Of a stretch of 62,500 nt of DNA, positions 39,345-47,182 are shown piece after piece. The first letter of the stretch is position 1. The number at the start of each line of letters is the position of its first letter. The stretch is from Thermobifida cellulosilytica TB100. Its GTDB lineage: Bacteria > Actinomycetota > Actinomycetes > Streptosporangiales > Streptosporangiaceae. Under the pieces are notes generated by a model. That model saw nothing but the letters and a program-made list of their open reading frames with translations. It ran no database searches and was not told the DNA's origin. The stretch is from contig NZ_KQ950186.1 of assembly GCF_001517975.1 (NCBI RefSeq), forward strand, positions 107,417-169,916, given 5' to 3'. The position numbers and the translations under genes were made by a program.

Positions 39345-40456
39345 CCCTCCGAACCGACCGGGAGCACCGCGCTCCCGCGCCCCCCGCCGAGGGCGCCCCC
39401 GACGGCTCCCGCGTCCGCCGCGCCACGGCGCTGCGGGGGACCGTCCTGCTGCTGGTCCTCGCCGCCGGACTGGTCGTCACGGCCCTGGCGGCCGCCGGGG
39501 TGGGCGCCTACCCCGTCCCGCCGCTCGAAGTCCTCGGCTCGGTACTGCGCGGCCTGGGTCTGGGCGGGGGCGAGGCCCTCGACCCGCTCACCGACGAGGT
39601 GCTGTGGAACGTCCGCTTCCCCCGGGTCGTCCTGGCCGCGATCGTCGGCGCCTCCTTGGCGCTCGCCGGAGCCATGATGCAGGGCATCTTCGGCAACCCG
39701 CTGGCCGAGCCCGGCGTCATCGGCGTCTCCTCCGGGGCGACGGTGGGCGCGGTCCTCGTCATCGCGCTCGGCGCCTCCGCCCTGGGCTACTGGACGGTCA
39801 TCGCCGCCGCCTTCGCCAGCGGCATGATCACCACCGTGCTCGTCTACACGCTCTCCCGCTCGGGCGGCCGGGCTGAGGTGGTCACCCTGCTGCTCACCGG
39901 GATCGCCGTCAACGCGGTGGCCGGGGCGCTCATCGGCTCCGCCACCTACTTCTCGGAGGACGCCGAGCTGCGCTCCATCACCAACTGGCAGATGGGCAGC
40001 CTGGCCGCGGCCACCTGGTCCAAGGTCGTGGCGGCCCTGCCGTTCGCGGCGGCGGGGATCGCCGCCGCGCCGTTCTTCGCCCGCCGCCTGGACCTGCTCG
40101 CCCTCGGCGAGAGCCCGGCCCGCCACCTGGGGGTCGACGTGGAGCGGATGCGCCAGGCGCTGATCGTGGTCATCGCGATGCTCACCTCCTCGGCCGTGGC
40201 CTTCGCCGGGATCATCAGCTTCGTCGGCCTGGTGGTGCCGCACATGGTGCGCATGGTCGCCGGTCCGGGGCACCGCGTCCTGCTCCCGGCGAGCGTGCTG
40301 GGCGGCGCGCTCGTCCTCGTCGCCGCCGACCTGCTCGCGCGGGTCGCCGCCGCGCCGCAGGAGGTGCCGCTGGGCATCATCACCGCGCTGATCGGCGGGC
40401 CGTTCTTCTTCTGGTTGCTGTACCGGACCCGGGCCAGGCAGGGAGGTTGGGCGTGA
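39341..40456 (+). CDS. hmuU: Heme ABC transporter permease (HmuU type)
   Basis: FecCD/BtuC-family membrane subunit with about ten helices in 371 residues. Family blocks are clear: NVRFPRVVLAAIVGASLALAGAMMQGIFGNPLAEPGVIGVSSGA, the TNWQMGSLA segment, LGVDVERMRQ and the C-terminal SFVGLVVPHMVRMVAGPGHRVLLPAS coupling region. GTG 39341 overlaps the hmuT stop by four bases and the stop overlaps hmuV in the same way, giving tightly coupled hmuTUV translation. Confidence 0.92.
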   Translation: MTLRTDREHRAPAPPAEGAPDGSRVRRATALRGTVLLLVLAAGLVVTALAAAGVGAYPVPPLEVLGSVLRGLGLGGGEALDPLTDEVLWNVRFPRVVLAAIVGASLALAGAMMQGIFGNPLAEPGVIGVSSGATVGAVLVIALGASALGYWTVIAAAFASGMITTVLVYTLSRSGGRAEVVTLLLTGIAVNAVAGALIGSATYFSEDAELRSITNWQMGSLAAATWSKVVAALPFAAAGIAAAPFFARRLDLLALGESPARHLGVDVERMRQALIVVIAMLTSSAVAFAGIISFVGLVVPHMVRMVAGPGHRVLLPASVLGGALVLVAADLLARVAAAPQEVPLGIITALIGGPFFFWLLYRTRARQGGWA

Positions 40457-41307
40457 ACCGCCTACGGCGCACACTGCGCGCGATCGTGCACGGCTCGGGG
40501 CTGCGGCGGATCAGCCCGCCCGAGCGGGTCCCCGCCGGGACGGTGGTCCTGGCCGCGCGCGGCCTCGGCAGGTCCTACGGCTCCCGGACCGTGCTGGACG
40601 ACGTGAGCATCGACGTGCGCACCGGAGAGGTGCTGGCGCTGGTCGGCCCCAACGGTGCGGGCAAGAGCACCCTGCTGTCGATCCTCACCGGCGACAGCAC
40701 GCCCGACCGGGGCGAGGTGACCGTCCTGGGCCGCCCCCTGGCGGACTGGAGCCCGGCCGAACTGGCGCTGCGCCGCGCGGTGCTGCCGCAGAACTTCGCC
40801 GTCAGCTTCCCGTTCGACGCGGTCGACGTGGTCCACATGGGGCGGGCCCCGTGGGCGGCCGTCGACGAGGCCGAGGACGACGACCGCGTGGTCGTCGAGG
40901 CGATGGCGGCCACCGAGGTCACCGCCCTGGCCGACCGCAAGTTCCCCTCCCTGTCGGGCGGGGAGAAGGCCCGGGTGATGCTCGCCCGCGTCCTGGCCCA
41001 GCAGACGCAGGTCGTGCTCCTGGACGAGCCCACGGCCGCCCTCGACATCCGCCACCAGGAGTCGGTGCTGCGCATCGCCCGCGAGCGCGCCGCGCGGGGC
41101 GACGCCGTCGTGGTGGTCCTCCACGATTTGGCTCTGGCGGCCGCCTACGCGGACCAAGTCGCGGTACTCTCCGAGGGACGGATCGCGGCGTACGGGCCGC
41201 CCGCTGAGGTCTTCACCGCGAAGCTGCTCAGCGACGTCTACTCATACGAGGTCGAGATCGTGTCGCATCCGCGCACCGGGGTTCCGCTGGTCCTGCCAGT
41301 ACGGTGA
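40453..41307 (+). CDS. hmuV: Heme ABC transporter ATP-binding protein (HmuV type)
   Basis: ATPase that powers the importer. The 284-residue protein has Walker A GPNGAGKSTLL, the Q-loop VLPQNFAVSFPF, signature LSGGEKARVMLARVLAQ, Walker B VVLLDEPTAALD and the H-loop VVVVLHDLALAA. GTG 40453 lies 7 bases after GGGAGG and overlaps the hmuU stop. A basic N-terminal extension of about 30 residues precedes the ABC domain. Confidence 0.92.
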   Translation: MNRLRRTLRAIVHGSGLRRISPPERVPAGTVVLAARGLGRSYGSRTVLDDVSIDVRTGEVLALVGPNGAGKSTLLSILTGDSTPDRGEVTVLGRPLADWSPAELALRRAVLPQNFAVSFPFDAVDVVHMGRAPWAAVDEAEDDDRVVVEAMAATEVTALADRKFPSLSGGEKARVMLARVLAQQTQVVLLDEPTAALDIRHQESVLRIARERAARGDAVVVVLHDLALAAAYADQVAVLSEGRIAAYGPPAEVFTAKLLSDVYSYEVEIVSHPRTGVPLVLPVR

Positions 41308-41345
41308 CCGCTGCGGCGCGGGGCGACCCCGACGGGTTAGGACAC

Positions 41346-42134
41346 ATGGTTTCCACTTCCCGACGCCCCCCCGGTGACCGGAGCCGCCGCTCGGGCGGAG
41401 GTCACAGGAGAGCCTCCGCCCCGCGCGACCGCGTCACCGTCGGCGATGTCGTACGCGTGACCTTCCGGACCATCGGCGAGCTGCTGTTCACGGCCGGTCT
41501 GATCATGCTGTTCTTCGCCGCGTTCCAGATCTGGGGCAAGCAGTTCCAGACCGACGCCGAACAGGACCGGCTGGACCAGGCCATCGCCGAGGTCTGGGAG
41601 CAGGGGCCCGACTCCGAGCCCCTGCCCGGAACGGCCAACAGCAGGCTCTACATCCCCAAGACCGACCAGGAGTGGGTCGTGGTCAGCGGGGTCGGTCCCG
41701 AGGACATCCGCTACGGCCCCGGGTGGTATCCCGAGTCCTGGACGCCCGACGGCATGGTCCCCGCGGCCCGGGCCGGCCAGCCCGGCAACTACGCGGTCGC
41801 CGGGCACCGCGTCGCCGCGGTCTTCTGGGACCTCGACCGGTTGGAGGAGGGGGACGAGCTCGTCCTGGAGGACAGGGACAACTTCTACACCTACGAGGTG
41901 GTGGAGAGTAAGGTCGTGCTGCCCGACGCGATCGAGGTCACCGCTCCCGACCCGTTCCACCCCGAGTCCACGGAGGAGCCGGAGAAGGCGTACCTCACCC
42001 TCACCACCTGCCATCCCAAGTTGCAGAACTCACACCGGCTGATCATCCACGCCGAGCTCACCGAGACCCGGCCCAAGGATCAGGGCATGCCCGAGAACAT
42101 CGCGCACATGGCGCCCGACGCCGAGGAGGAGTGA
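41346..42134 (+). CDS. Class E sortase
   Basis: Membrane cysteine transpeptidase that attaches surface proteins to the cell wall. The 262-residue protein has a cytoplasmic basic N-terminus, one membrane helix (residues 43-62) and the sortase barrel with the catalytic H154 in YAVAGHRV, C222 in TLTTCHP and R231 in NSHRLI. Class E enzymes prefer LAxTG, and the surface protein at 37268-38047 ends in LATTG. ATG 41346 has AGGA upstream; a GTG at 41304 overlapping the hmuV stop would add 14 residues and couple it to the importer genes. Confidence 0.9.
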   Translation: MVSTSRRPPGDRSRRSGGGHRRASAPRDRVTVGDVVRVTFRTIGELLFTAGLIMLFFAAFQIWGKQFQTDAEQDRLDQAIAEVWEQGPDSEPLPGTANSRLYIPKTDQEWVVVSGVGPEDIRYGPGWYPESWTPDGMVPAARAGQPGNYAVAGHRVAAVFWDLDRLEEGDELVLEDRDNFYTYEVVESKVVLPDAIEVTAPDPFHPESTEEPEKAYLTLTTCHPKLQNSHRLIIHAELTETRPKDQGMPENIAHMAPDAEEE

Positions 42135-42355
42135 GCCACGTGTACGGTCTCATCTGGCGTCTCATCCCCGGCCCCTGGTTCGTCAAGCTCCTGGTGTCGC
42201 TCGCGCTGATCGCGGGCGCGGCGGCGCTGCTGTGGTATGTCGTCTTCCCGTGGGCCGACCCCTACCTGCCGTTCAACGACGTGACCGTCGACGGGGGAGA
42301 CTCGGTCTACGGCACGACCCCCGCGCAGACGGCCGAACCGGAGGCGGACGGGTAG
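42131..42355 (+). CDS. Small membrane protein associated with sortase
   Basis: A 74-residue protein with one membrane helix (FVKLLVSLALIAGAAALLWYVVFPWADPYLPF) and a short polar tail (VDGGDSVYGTTPAQTAEPEADG). GTG 42131 overlaps the sortase stop by four bases, so the two are translationally coupled. Similar small proteins stand beside class E sortase genes in Streptomyces. Function unknown; it may help sortase fold or localise, but this is inference. Confidence 0.8.
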   Translation: MSHVYGLIWRLIPGPWFVKLLVSLALIAGAAALLWYVVFPWADPYLPFNDVTVDGGDSVYGTTPAQTAEPEADG

Positions 42356-42471
42356 CCCGTCCGGCCGCAGCAGGAGCCGTGGTGGAGGCCGAGCGGGGCG
42401 CTCGGCCTCCACCGTGTGTCGGGGTGGGCGCCCGGTTACCCTCGACCCGTGACGATCTGGGGATGCGCACG

Positions 42472-44178
42472 ATGACTCTGCTTCAGGCGAACAGCACCGA
42501 TGACCGGTTGCGCGGCCTGCGCAACTGGCAGCGAGAGGCGTTCGAGGAGTACTTCCGGCGCGAACCGCGGGACTTCCTGGCGGTGGCCACGCCAGGAGCG
42601 GGCAAGACGACGTTCGCGCTGACCCTGGCCAGCGAGCTGCTGGCGCGGCGCACGGTCCGCGCCGTCACCGTGGTGTGCCCCACCGAGCACCTGAAGAAGC
42701 AGTGGGCCGAGGCCGCCGCGCGGTTCAACATCCCCCTCGACCCGGACTTCAAGAACGGCCAGGGGGCGCTCGGCCGGCACTTCATCGGCGCGGCCGTCAC
42801 CTACGCGCAGGTCGCCGCGCACCCCATGCTGCACCGCAACCGCACCGAGGCCCGCCGCACCCTGGTGATCTTCGACGAGATCCACCACGCGGGCGACGCG
42901 CTGTCGTGGGGCGACGCCGTGCGCGAGGCGTTCGACCCGGCGGCGCGGCGGCTGTGCCTGACGGGGACGCCGTTCCGGTCCGACACCAACCCGATCCCGT
43001 TCGTCGACTACGTCCAGGACCACACCGGCGTGCGCCGCTGCTCCTGGGACTACAGCTACGGGTACGCTCCCGCGCTGGCGGACGGCGTGGTGCGGCCGGT
43101 CATCTTCCTGGCCTACTCCGGGGAGATGCGCTGGCGGACCAGGGCCGGCGAGGAGCTGGCCGCGCGCCTCGGCGACCCGCTCACCTCCGACGCGCTCTCC
43201 CAGGCGTGGCGGGCGGCCCTGGACCCCAAGGGCGACTGGATCAAGCGGGTGCTGGCCGCGGCCGACCGGAGGCTGACGGAGGTGCGCAAGCACACCCCCG
43301 ACGCGGGCGGCCTGGTGATCGCCTCCGACCACGACAACGCCCGCGCCTACGCGCGCATCCTGCGCCAGATCACCGGCCGCGGCGCCACCGTGGTGCTGTC
43401 GGACGACCCGACCGCCAGCCGGAAGATCACCCAGTTCGCCGAGTCCGACGACCGCTGGATGGTGGCGGTGAAGATGGTCTCGGAGGGGGTGGACGTGCCC
43501 CGGCTGATGGTCGGCGTCTACGCCACCTCCACCAGCACCCCGCTGTTCTTCGCCCAGGCGGTGGGGCGCTTCGTGCGGGTGCGCCGCCGCGGCGAGATCG
43601 CCTCGGTGTTCCTGCCCTCCATCCCGGTCCTGCTGGAGTACGCCAGCGAGATGGAGCGCGAGCGCGACCACGTGCTGGACAAGCCGGTGCGGGAGGACGG
43701 CGGCTTCGACCCGGAGCAGGAGCTCGTCAACGAGGCCCGCAAGAAGCGGGACACCCCCGACGCGGGAGACGAGCTGCCCTTCGAGACCATGGAGTCGGCG
43801 GCCGAGTTCGACCGGGCGGTCTACGACGGCGGCGAGATCGGCGGGGGAGAGCCCGACGAGGAGGAGTTCCTCGGCCTGCCCGGGCTGCTGGAGCCCGACC
43901 AGGTGGCGGTGCTGCTGCGCAAGCGCCGCCAGGAGCGGGCGGCGCAGCGGACCGAGCCGCAGCAGCGGCAGCGGCCCGAGCACGAGGTGGTCGCCGAACT
44001 GCGCCGCGAGCTCAACGGCCTGGTGGGGGCCTGGCACCACCGCACCGGGCAGCCGCACGCCACGATCCACACCCGGCTGCGCAACGTCTGCGGGGGGCCG
44101 CCCGTTGCGCAGGCCACCGCCGAGCAGTTGCGCCAGCGCATCGCCCGGCTGCGGGCGTGGGCGGTGGGGGAGGAGTGA
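42472..44178 (+). CDS. DEAD/DEAH-box (SF2) helicase
   Basis: A 568-residue superfamily 2 helicase of the UvrB/type III restriction-like group. Motifs: I ATPGAGKTTFALTLA (about 44-58), II IFDEIHHAGD, III LTGTPFRSDTN, and VI FAQAVGRFVRVRRRGE, with a SDDPTASRKITQFAESDDRWMVAVKMVSEGVDVP segment of the second RecA fold. The C-terminal 150 residues are acidic, then Arg/Gln-rich with no nuclease motif. ATG 42472 or 42463 could start it. Comparable genes occur near the class E sortase genes in Streptomyces, so it may be a syntenic neighbour without a role in heme uptake. Confidence 0.85.
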   Translation: MTLLQANSTDDRLRGLRNWQREAFEEYFRREPRDFLAVATPGAGKTTFALTLASELLARRTVRAVTVVCPTEHLKKQWAEAAARFNIPLDPDFKNGQGALGRHFIGAAVTYAQVAAHPMLHRNRTEARRTLVIFDEIHHAGDALSWGDAVREAFDPAARRLCLTGTPFRSDTNPIPFVDYVQDHTGVRRCSWDYSYGYAPALADGVVRPVIFLAYSGEMRWRTRAGEELAARLGDPLTSDALSQAWRAALDPKGDWIKRVLAAADRRLTEVRKHTPDAGGLVIASDHDNARAYARILRQITGRGATVVLSDDPTASRKITQFAESDDRWMVAVKMVSEGVDVPRLMVGVYATSTSTPLFFAQAVGRFVRVRRRGEIASVFLPSIPVLLEYASEMERERDHVLDKPVREDGGFDPEQELVNEARKKRDTPDAGDELPFETMESAAEFDRAVYDGGEIGGGEPDEEEFLGLPGLLEPDQVAVLLRKRRQERAAQRTEPQQRQRPEHEVVAELRRELNGLVGAWHHRTGQPHATIHTRLRNVCGGPPVAQATAEQLRQRIARLRAWAVGEE

Positions 44179-44183
44179 CCCGC

Positions 44184-44216
44184 CCGCGGTGACCGGGAGC
44201 GACCGGCTCCCCGCGG
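44184..44216 (+). terminator. Hairpin after helicase gene
   Basis: Inner stem GGGAGC/GCTCCC and outer stem CCGCG/CGCGG separated by a small bulge, 5 bases after the helicase stop. It isolates the next control region from upstream transcription. Confidence 0.55.
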
Positions 44217-44440
44217 TGCGTGTTTCGGCGGACCGATAACTCTTCGCAAAAGTAACAAAAAGACCCTGATTTCTCGCGGGACACTCGCGTCGGGTCGGTA
44301 AGCCAAGGTATACCTAAGTTGGTTTTTGCGAGGTTAGGCTCAGTTTAGTTCCCGTGTGGCCGCCCCTCCCGCCCGCACGGCGGTCCCGGGCTGTGCCGCC
44401 CTTCCGTGCAGCCGCACTGTCCGCGGAGATGCGGCGGCCT

Positions 44441-44464
44441 GATTGTGACGTCACGTCGTCATCA
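44441..44464. promoter_or_regulatory. Palindromic element shared with the hmuT control region (copy 2)
   Basis: TGACGTC-AC-GTCGTCA at 44446-44461, one mismatch from the perfect palindrome in copy 1, inside a 24-base segment with 22 identities to 38191-38214. An outer repeat ATTGTGA/TCACAAT (44442-44448, 44462-44468) frames it. It overlaps the expected -35 region of the TATAAT promoter, a position suited to repression. Confidence 0.6.
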
Positions 44465-44484
44465 CAATTGCCAGGGGGTATAAT

Positions 44485-44503
44485 TTAGGTTAGCCTTACC
44501 TTG
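44485..44503. promoter_or_regulatory. Iron box (DtxR/IdeR/DmdR type) at the htaA promoter
   Basis: TTAGGTTAGCCTTACCTTG matches TTAGGTTAGGCTAACCTAA at 15 of 19 positions and starts immediately after the -10 hexamer TATAAT, covering the expected transcription start. Binding there would block the polymerase under high iron. Confidence 0.78.
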
Positions 44504-44609
44504 CTTTTGTGGGGTGATCATGTCACCGGACCGCACGTCCGGACCGCACCCCGTCCCCCCTTCCCGGCCTGCGCTCCGCGGTGCCGGGCGAAACCAAGGA
44601 GTAACCACC

Positions 44610-45731
44610 ATGAACCTGGGTATCCGCCGGGCAGCAGCGGTCCTGGCGGCTGCGGGGCTCGCGGCGGCAGCCGGCGCCCTCCCCGCGTCCGCCGACACCA
44701 CGGTGCCCGTCACCGGCGGCAGCGGAGACTGGGGCGTCAAGCTGTCCTTCCGCAACTACCTCAAGAGCCCGGTCGCGCACGGCAGCACCGAGGTGGCCGG
44801 CGGGGTCACCGAGAACAGCGACGGCACCTTCGCCTTCCCCGTCGTCTCGGGCAGCTACGACCCCCAGAGCGGCGACACCGTCGTCCAGTTCGGCGGATCG
44901 GTCCACTTCGAGGGGCACGGCGGCGTCCTCCAGATCACCATCGAGGACCTGCGCGTGGAGGTCGTCGACGGCGAGGGCACCCTCTACGCCGACATGGCCA
45001 GCAGCTCGCCCAGCAACCCCGCCCTGACCGAGTACGACGACATCGCCCTGGCCGAGCTCGACCTCAGCGGCGGGCAGCCGAGCCTCAACGGCGGCACGCT
45101 CAGCCTCGGCTCCACCCCGGCCACCCTCACCCAGGCGGGCAGCACCGCCTTCGCCGGCTTCTACGCCGCCGGGGCCGCCATGGACCCGATCTCCTTCACC
45201 GCCACCGTCGCGAACGGCAGCGGCGGCGGGAGCACCCCGCCCCCGGCCTCCGGCCAGAGCGCGAACCAGCAGATCCTCGCCGACGTCGCCGCGGGTCCGC
45301 TGACCCTGTCGGTGGCGGGCGACACCGTCCAGTTGTCCACCAGCACGCTGGACGGCAACGGCGCCTACCAGACCGCCACCGGTGCGCTGAACACCGCCAC
45401 CGTTTCCGACCTGCGCGGAACCAACGCCGGCTGGAACCTGGTGGGCCAGGTCACCGACTTCACCGGTGACGCCGGCACCATCGGCGCCGAGAACCTCGGC
45501 TGGCAGCCCAGCGCCGCGGCCGTCGACACCGGCATCGGCGCCCCCGGCACGGTGACCGCCGGAAACACCGTCCAGCCCGGACAGGGCCTGGGCGTCGCCC
45601 GCACCCTGGCTTCCGCCGCTCCGGGAGCCTCCGCCGGCACCTTCACCGCCGGGGCCCAACTGTCCCTGGGCATCCCCGCCGACACCGTCCCCGGTGACTA
45701 CGCGGCGGTGCTCACCCTCACCCTCAGTTGA
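44610..45731 (+). CDS. Secreted HtaA heme-binding domain fused to a WxL-like domain
   Basis: A 373-residue exported protein. After a signal peptide (cleavage after ASA, residue 28) comes an HtaA domain (about 37-200): GDWGVKLSFRNYLKSP with Y50, GGSVHFEGHGGVLQITIEDL with H103, and TEYDDIALAELDLS with Y142; Tyr and His residues bind heme in Corynebacterium HtaA, and these are candidates. A GGGSTPPPASGQ linker leads to a C-terminal beta domain with TVSDLRGTNAGWNLVGQV (W275-N-L277) and the ending GDYAAVLTLTLS, like the WxL domain of Firmicutes surface proteins, which bind peptidoglycan non-covalently. No membrane anchor or sortase signal is present. It heads a cassette with a second WxL-like gene and a DUF916 gene. 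Confidence 0.82.
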   Translation: MNLGIRRAAAVLAAAGLAAAAGALPASADTTVPVTGGSGDWGVKLSFRNYLKSPVAHGSTEVAGGVTENSDGTFAFPVVSGSYDPQSGDTVVQFGGSVHFEGHGGVLQITIEDLRVEVVDGEGTLYADMASSSPSNPALTEYDDIALAELDLSGGQPSLNGGTLSLGSTPATLTQAGSTAFAGFYAAGAAMDPISFTATVANGSGGGSTPPPASGQSANQQILADVAAGPLTLSVAGDTVQLSTSTLDGNGAYQTATGALNTATVSDLRGTNAGWNLVGQVTDFTGDAGTIGAENLGWQPSAAAVDTGIGAPGTVTAGNTVQPGQGLGVARTLASAAPGASAGTFTAGAQLSLGIPADTVPGDYAAVLTLTLS

Positions 45732-45794
45732 TCCGGCGGGTGCGGGGCGGGCCCGCCCGTCCCGCACCCCCGCACCCTCCCCTTGGTCGCAGAC

Positions 45795-47126
45795 ATGCCT
45801 CACCCCCGTTCCTCCCGCGGACCGCGGCCCGGCCGCCGCATCACCGTGGCCGCCACCGTCGCCCTGACCGTCGGCCTCTGCCCGCCGGCCCTGGCCGACA
45901 CCTCCGACGAGGCGGACCACCACTACGCGCTGCACCCCCTCACCGGCGACGTCTACCTGCTCCGCACCGCAGCCGAGGACGCCGCGCCCGACGAGGAGCC
46001 GACCACCGGGGACGGCTCCCCGCACGCAGCCGACACCCCCGCCGAGGAGCTGCTCCACGTCCTCCACCCGGACCCGGACACGCCGACCGCGGCCGACGCG
46101 CAGCCCGCCGAGGAGGACCTCGTCCCGCTGGCGCACACCCCCGTCGCGGAACCCGCAGACTTCTTCGTCGTGGCGCCGGACGGCGTCCTGCACACCGTGC
46201 ACTCCGACGCGGAGCAGACGCTGCTCGCCAGCTACCGCGCGCCCGACGCCCCCGACCAGCCGCAGACCACGGAGACGGCGGCCGTACCGGTCAGTGCCGA
46301 CGGCGACGAGCCCTCCGCCTACACCGTCGAGGTCCACCGGCTCCCCGACGGCCTCGACATCGCGGCGGTGCGCAGCGACGAGCGCGGCGTGTTCCTGCTC
46401 ACCGGCGACGACACGGTGCTGCTGCTGGAGCACGCCGAGAACGCCGACGGCACCCTGGACATCACCCTCACCCCCCACCCCGGCCCCGCCCCCGAGCGCG
46501 ACCCCTGGGAGCCCGTCGAGGAGCCGGAGACGACCGCCCCCGGGGCGCAGACCGGCACAGCGGACGCCGACACGGCCGCTGCCGACGGGGCGGACCCCGA
46601 CCCGAGCCCCTCCGCGCGGGCCGAGGAGGACGGCACCGACGCCCTCGCCGAGGCCGAGGAGGACGGCGACGCCGGGTACGACGCGCCGCCCGGGGCCCTG
46701 ACGATGACCCTCCCCGGCACCCCGGTCCTGCTCTCCGACCCGGAACCGAGCACCGACGGCTCCCACCAGCGGGCCACCGGAGACCTCAACCCCGCCACCG
46801 TCTCCGACCTGCGCGGCACCGACGCGGGCTGGAGCCTGGTCGGCCAGGTCAGCGACCTGAGGGGCGACACCGGCGCCGACATCGGCGCCCACCTGCTCGG
46901 CTGGGCGCCCTCCGCCGAGGTCCTCGACGGCCCCGCCGGCTCCGGCGTCCGCCCGGGAGACGAGGTCCGCCCCGGAGACGGGCTGGCGGTACCGCGTACC
47001 CTGTGCGCCGGGACGGCGGGCGCCAGCTCCGGGGTGTTCGCCTGCCGAGCCGGACTGGAACTGGGCATTCCGGCCGACACCCCGCCGGGCGAGTACGTGG
47101 GCACCCTCACCCTCACCCTCAGTTGA
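45795..47126 (+). CDS. Secreted WxL-like domain protein with acidic repeat region
   Basis: A 443-residue exported protein. A Tat/Sec-like signal (RRITVAATVALTVGLCPPALA) is followed by an unrecognised N-terminal region with short beta motifs (HHYALHPLTGDVYLLRTAAED, FFVVAPDGVLHTVH, GVFLLTGDDTVLLLEHAEN), a very acidic Ala/Asp/Glu/Pro stretch (about 245-300) and a C-terminal WxL-like domain, TVSDLRGTDAGWSLVGQV with W346, ending GEYVGTLTLTLS. That domain is closely similar to the one in the preceding HtaA protein, so the pair probably arose by duplication of the anchor. ATG 45795 is likely; a TTG four codons upstream is possible. Confidence 0.75.
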   Translation: MPHPRSSRGPRPGRRITVAATVALTVGLCPPALADTSDEADHHYALHPLTGDVYLLRTAAEDAAPDEEPTTGDGSPHAADTPAEELLHVLHPDPDTPTAADAQPAEEDLVPLAHTPVAEPADFFVVAPDGVLHTVHSDAEQTLLASYRAPDAPDQPQTTETAAVPVSADGDEPSAYTVEVHRLPDGLDIAAVRSDERGVFLLTGDDTVLLLEHAENADGTLDITLTPHPGPAPERDPWEPVEEPETTAPGAQTGTADADTAAADGADPDPSPSARAEEDGTDALAEAEEDGDAGYDAPPGALTMTLPGTPVLLSDPEPSTDGSHQRATGDLNPATVSDLRGTDAGWSLVGQVSDLRGDTGADIGAHLLGWAPSAEVLDGPAGSGVRPGDEVRPGDGLAVPRTLCAGTAGASSGVFACRAGLELGIPADTPPGEYVGTLTLTLS

Positions 47127-47182
47127 CCGACCGCACCCGCCACGTCCAGGCCCCCTGGACCCGTCCCCTGGAGAGCAGACCC

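Larger units (their letters stand above)
44217..44609 (+). promoter_or_regulatory. Control region of the htaA-WxL operon
   Basis: About 390 bases, clearly AT-richer than its flanks. It holds, in order, the palindrome AGGTATACCT (44306-44315), an iron-box-like TTAGGCT element (44330-44348, about 13 of 19 matches), the second copy of the shared palindromic element (44441-44464), a consensus -10 TATAAT (44479-44484) and an iron box directly behind it (44485-44503). An AAGGAG ribosome-binding site precedes ATG 44610. No gene is supported inside it. Confidence 0.7.

Noticed and set aside
44445-44454. GTGACGTCAC as an independent CRE-like palindrome
   Set aside because: It is part of the larger element shared with 38191-38214, where this inner palindrome is not kept, so the TGACGNC-N2-GTCGTCA form is the better description.
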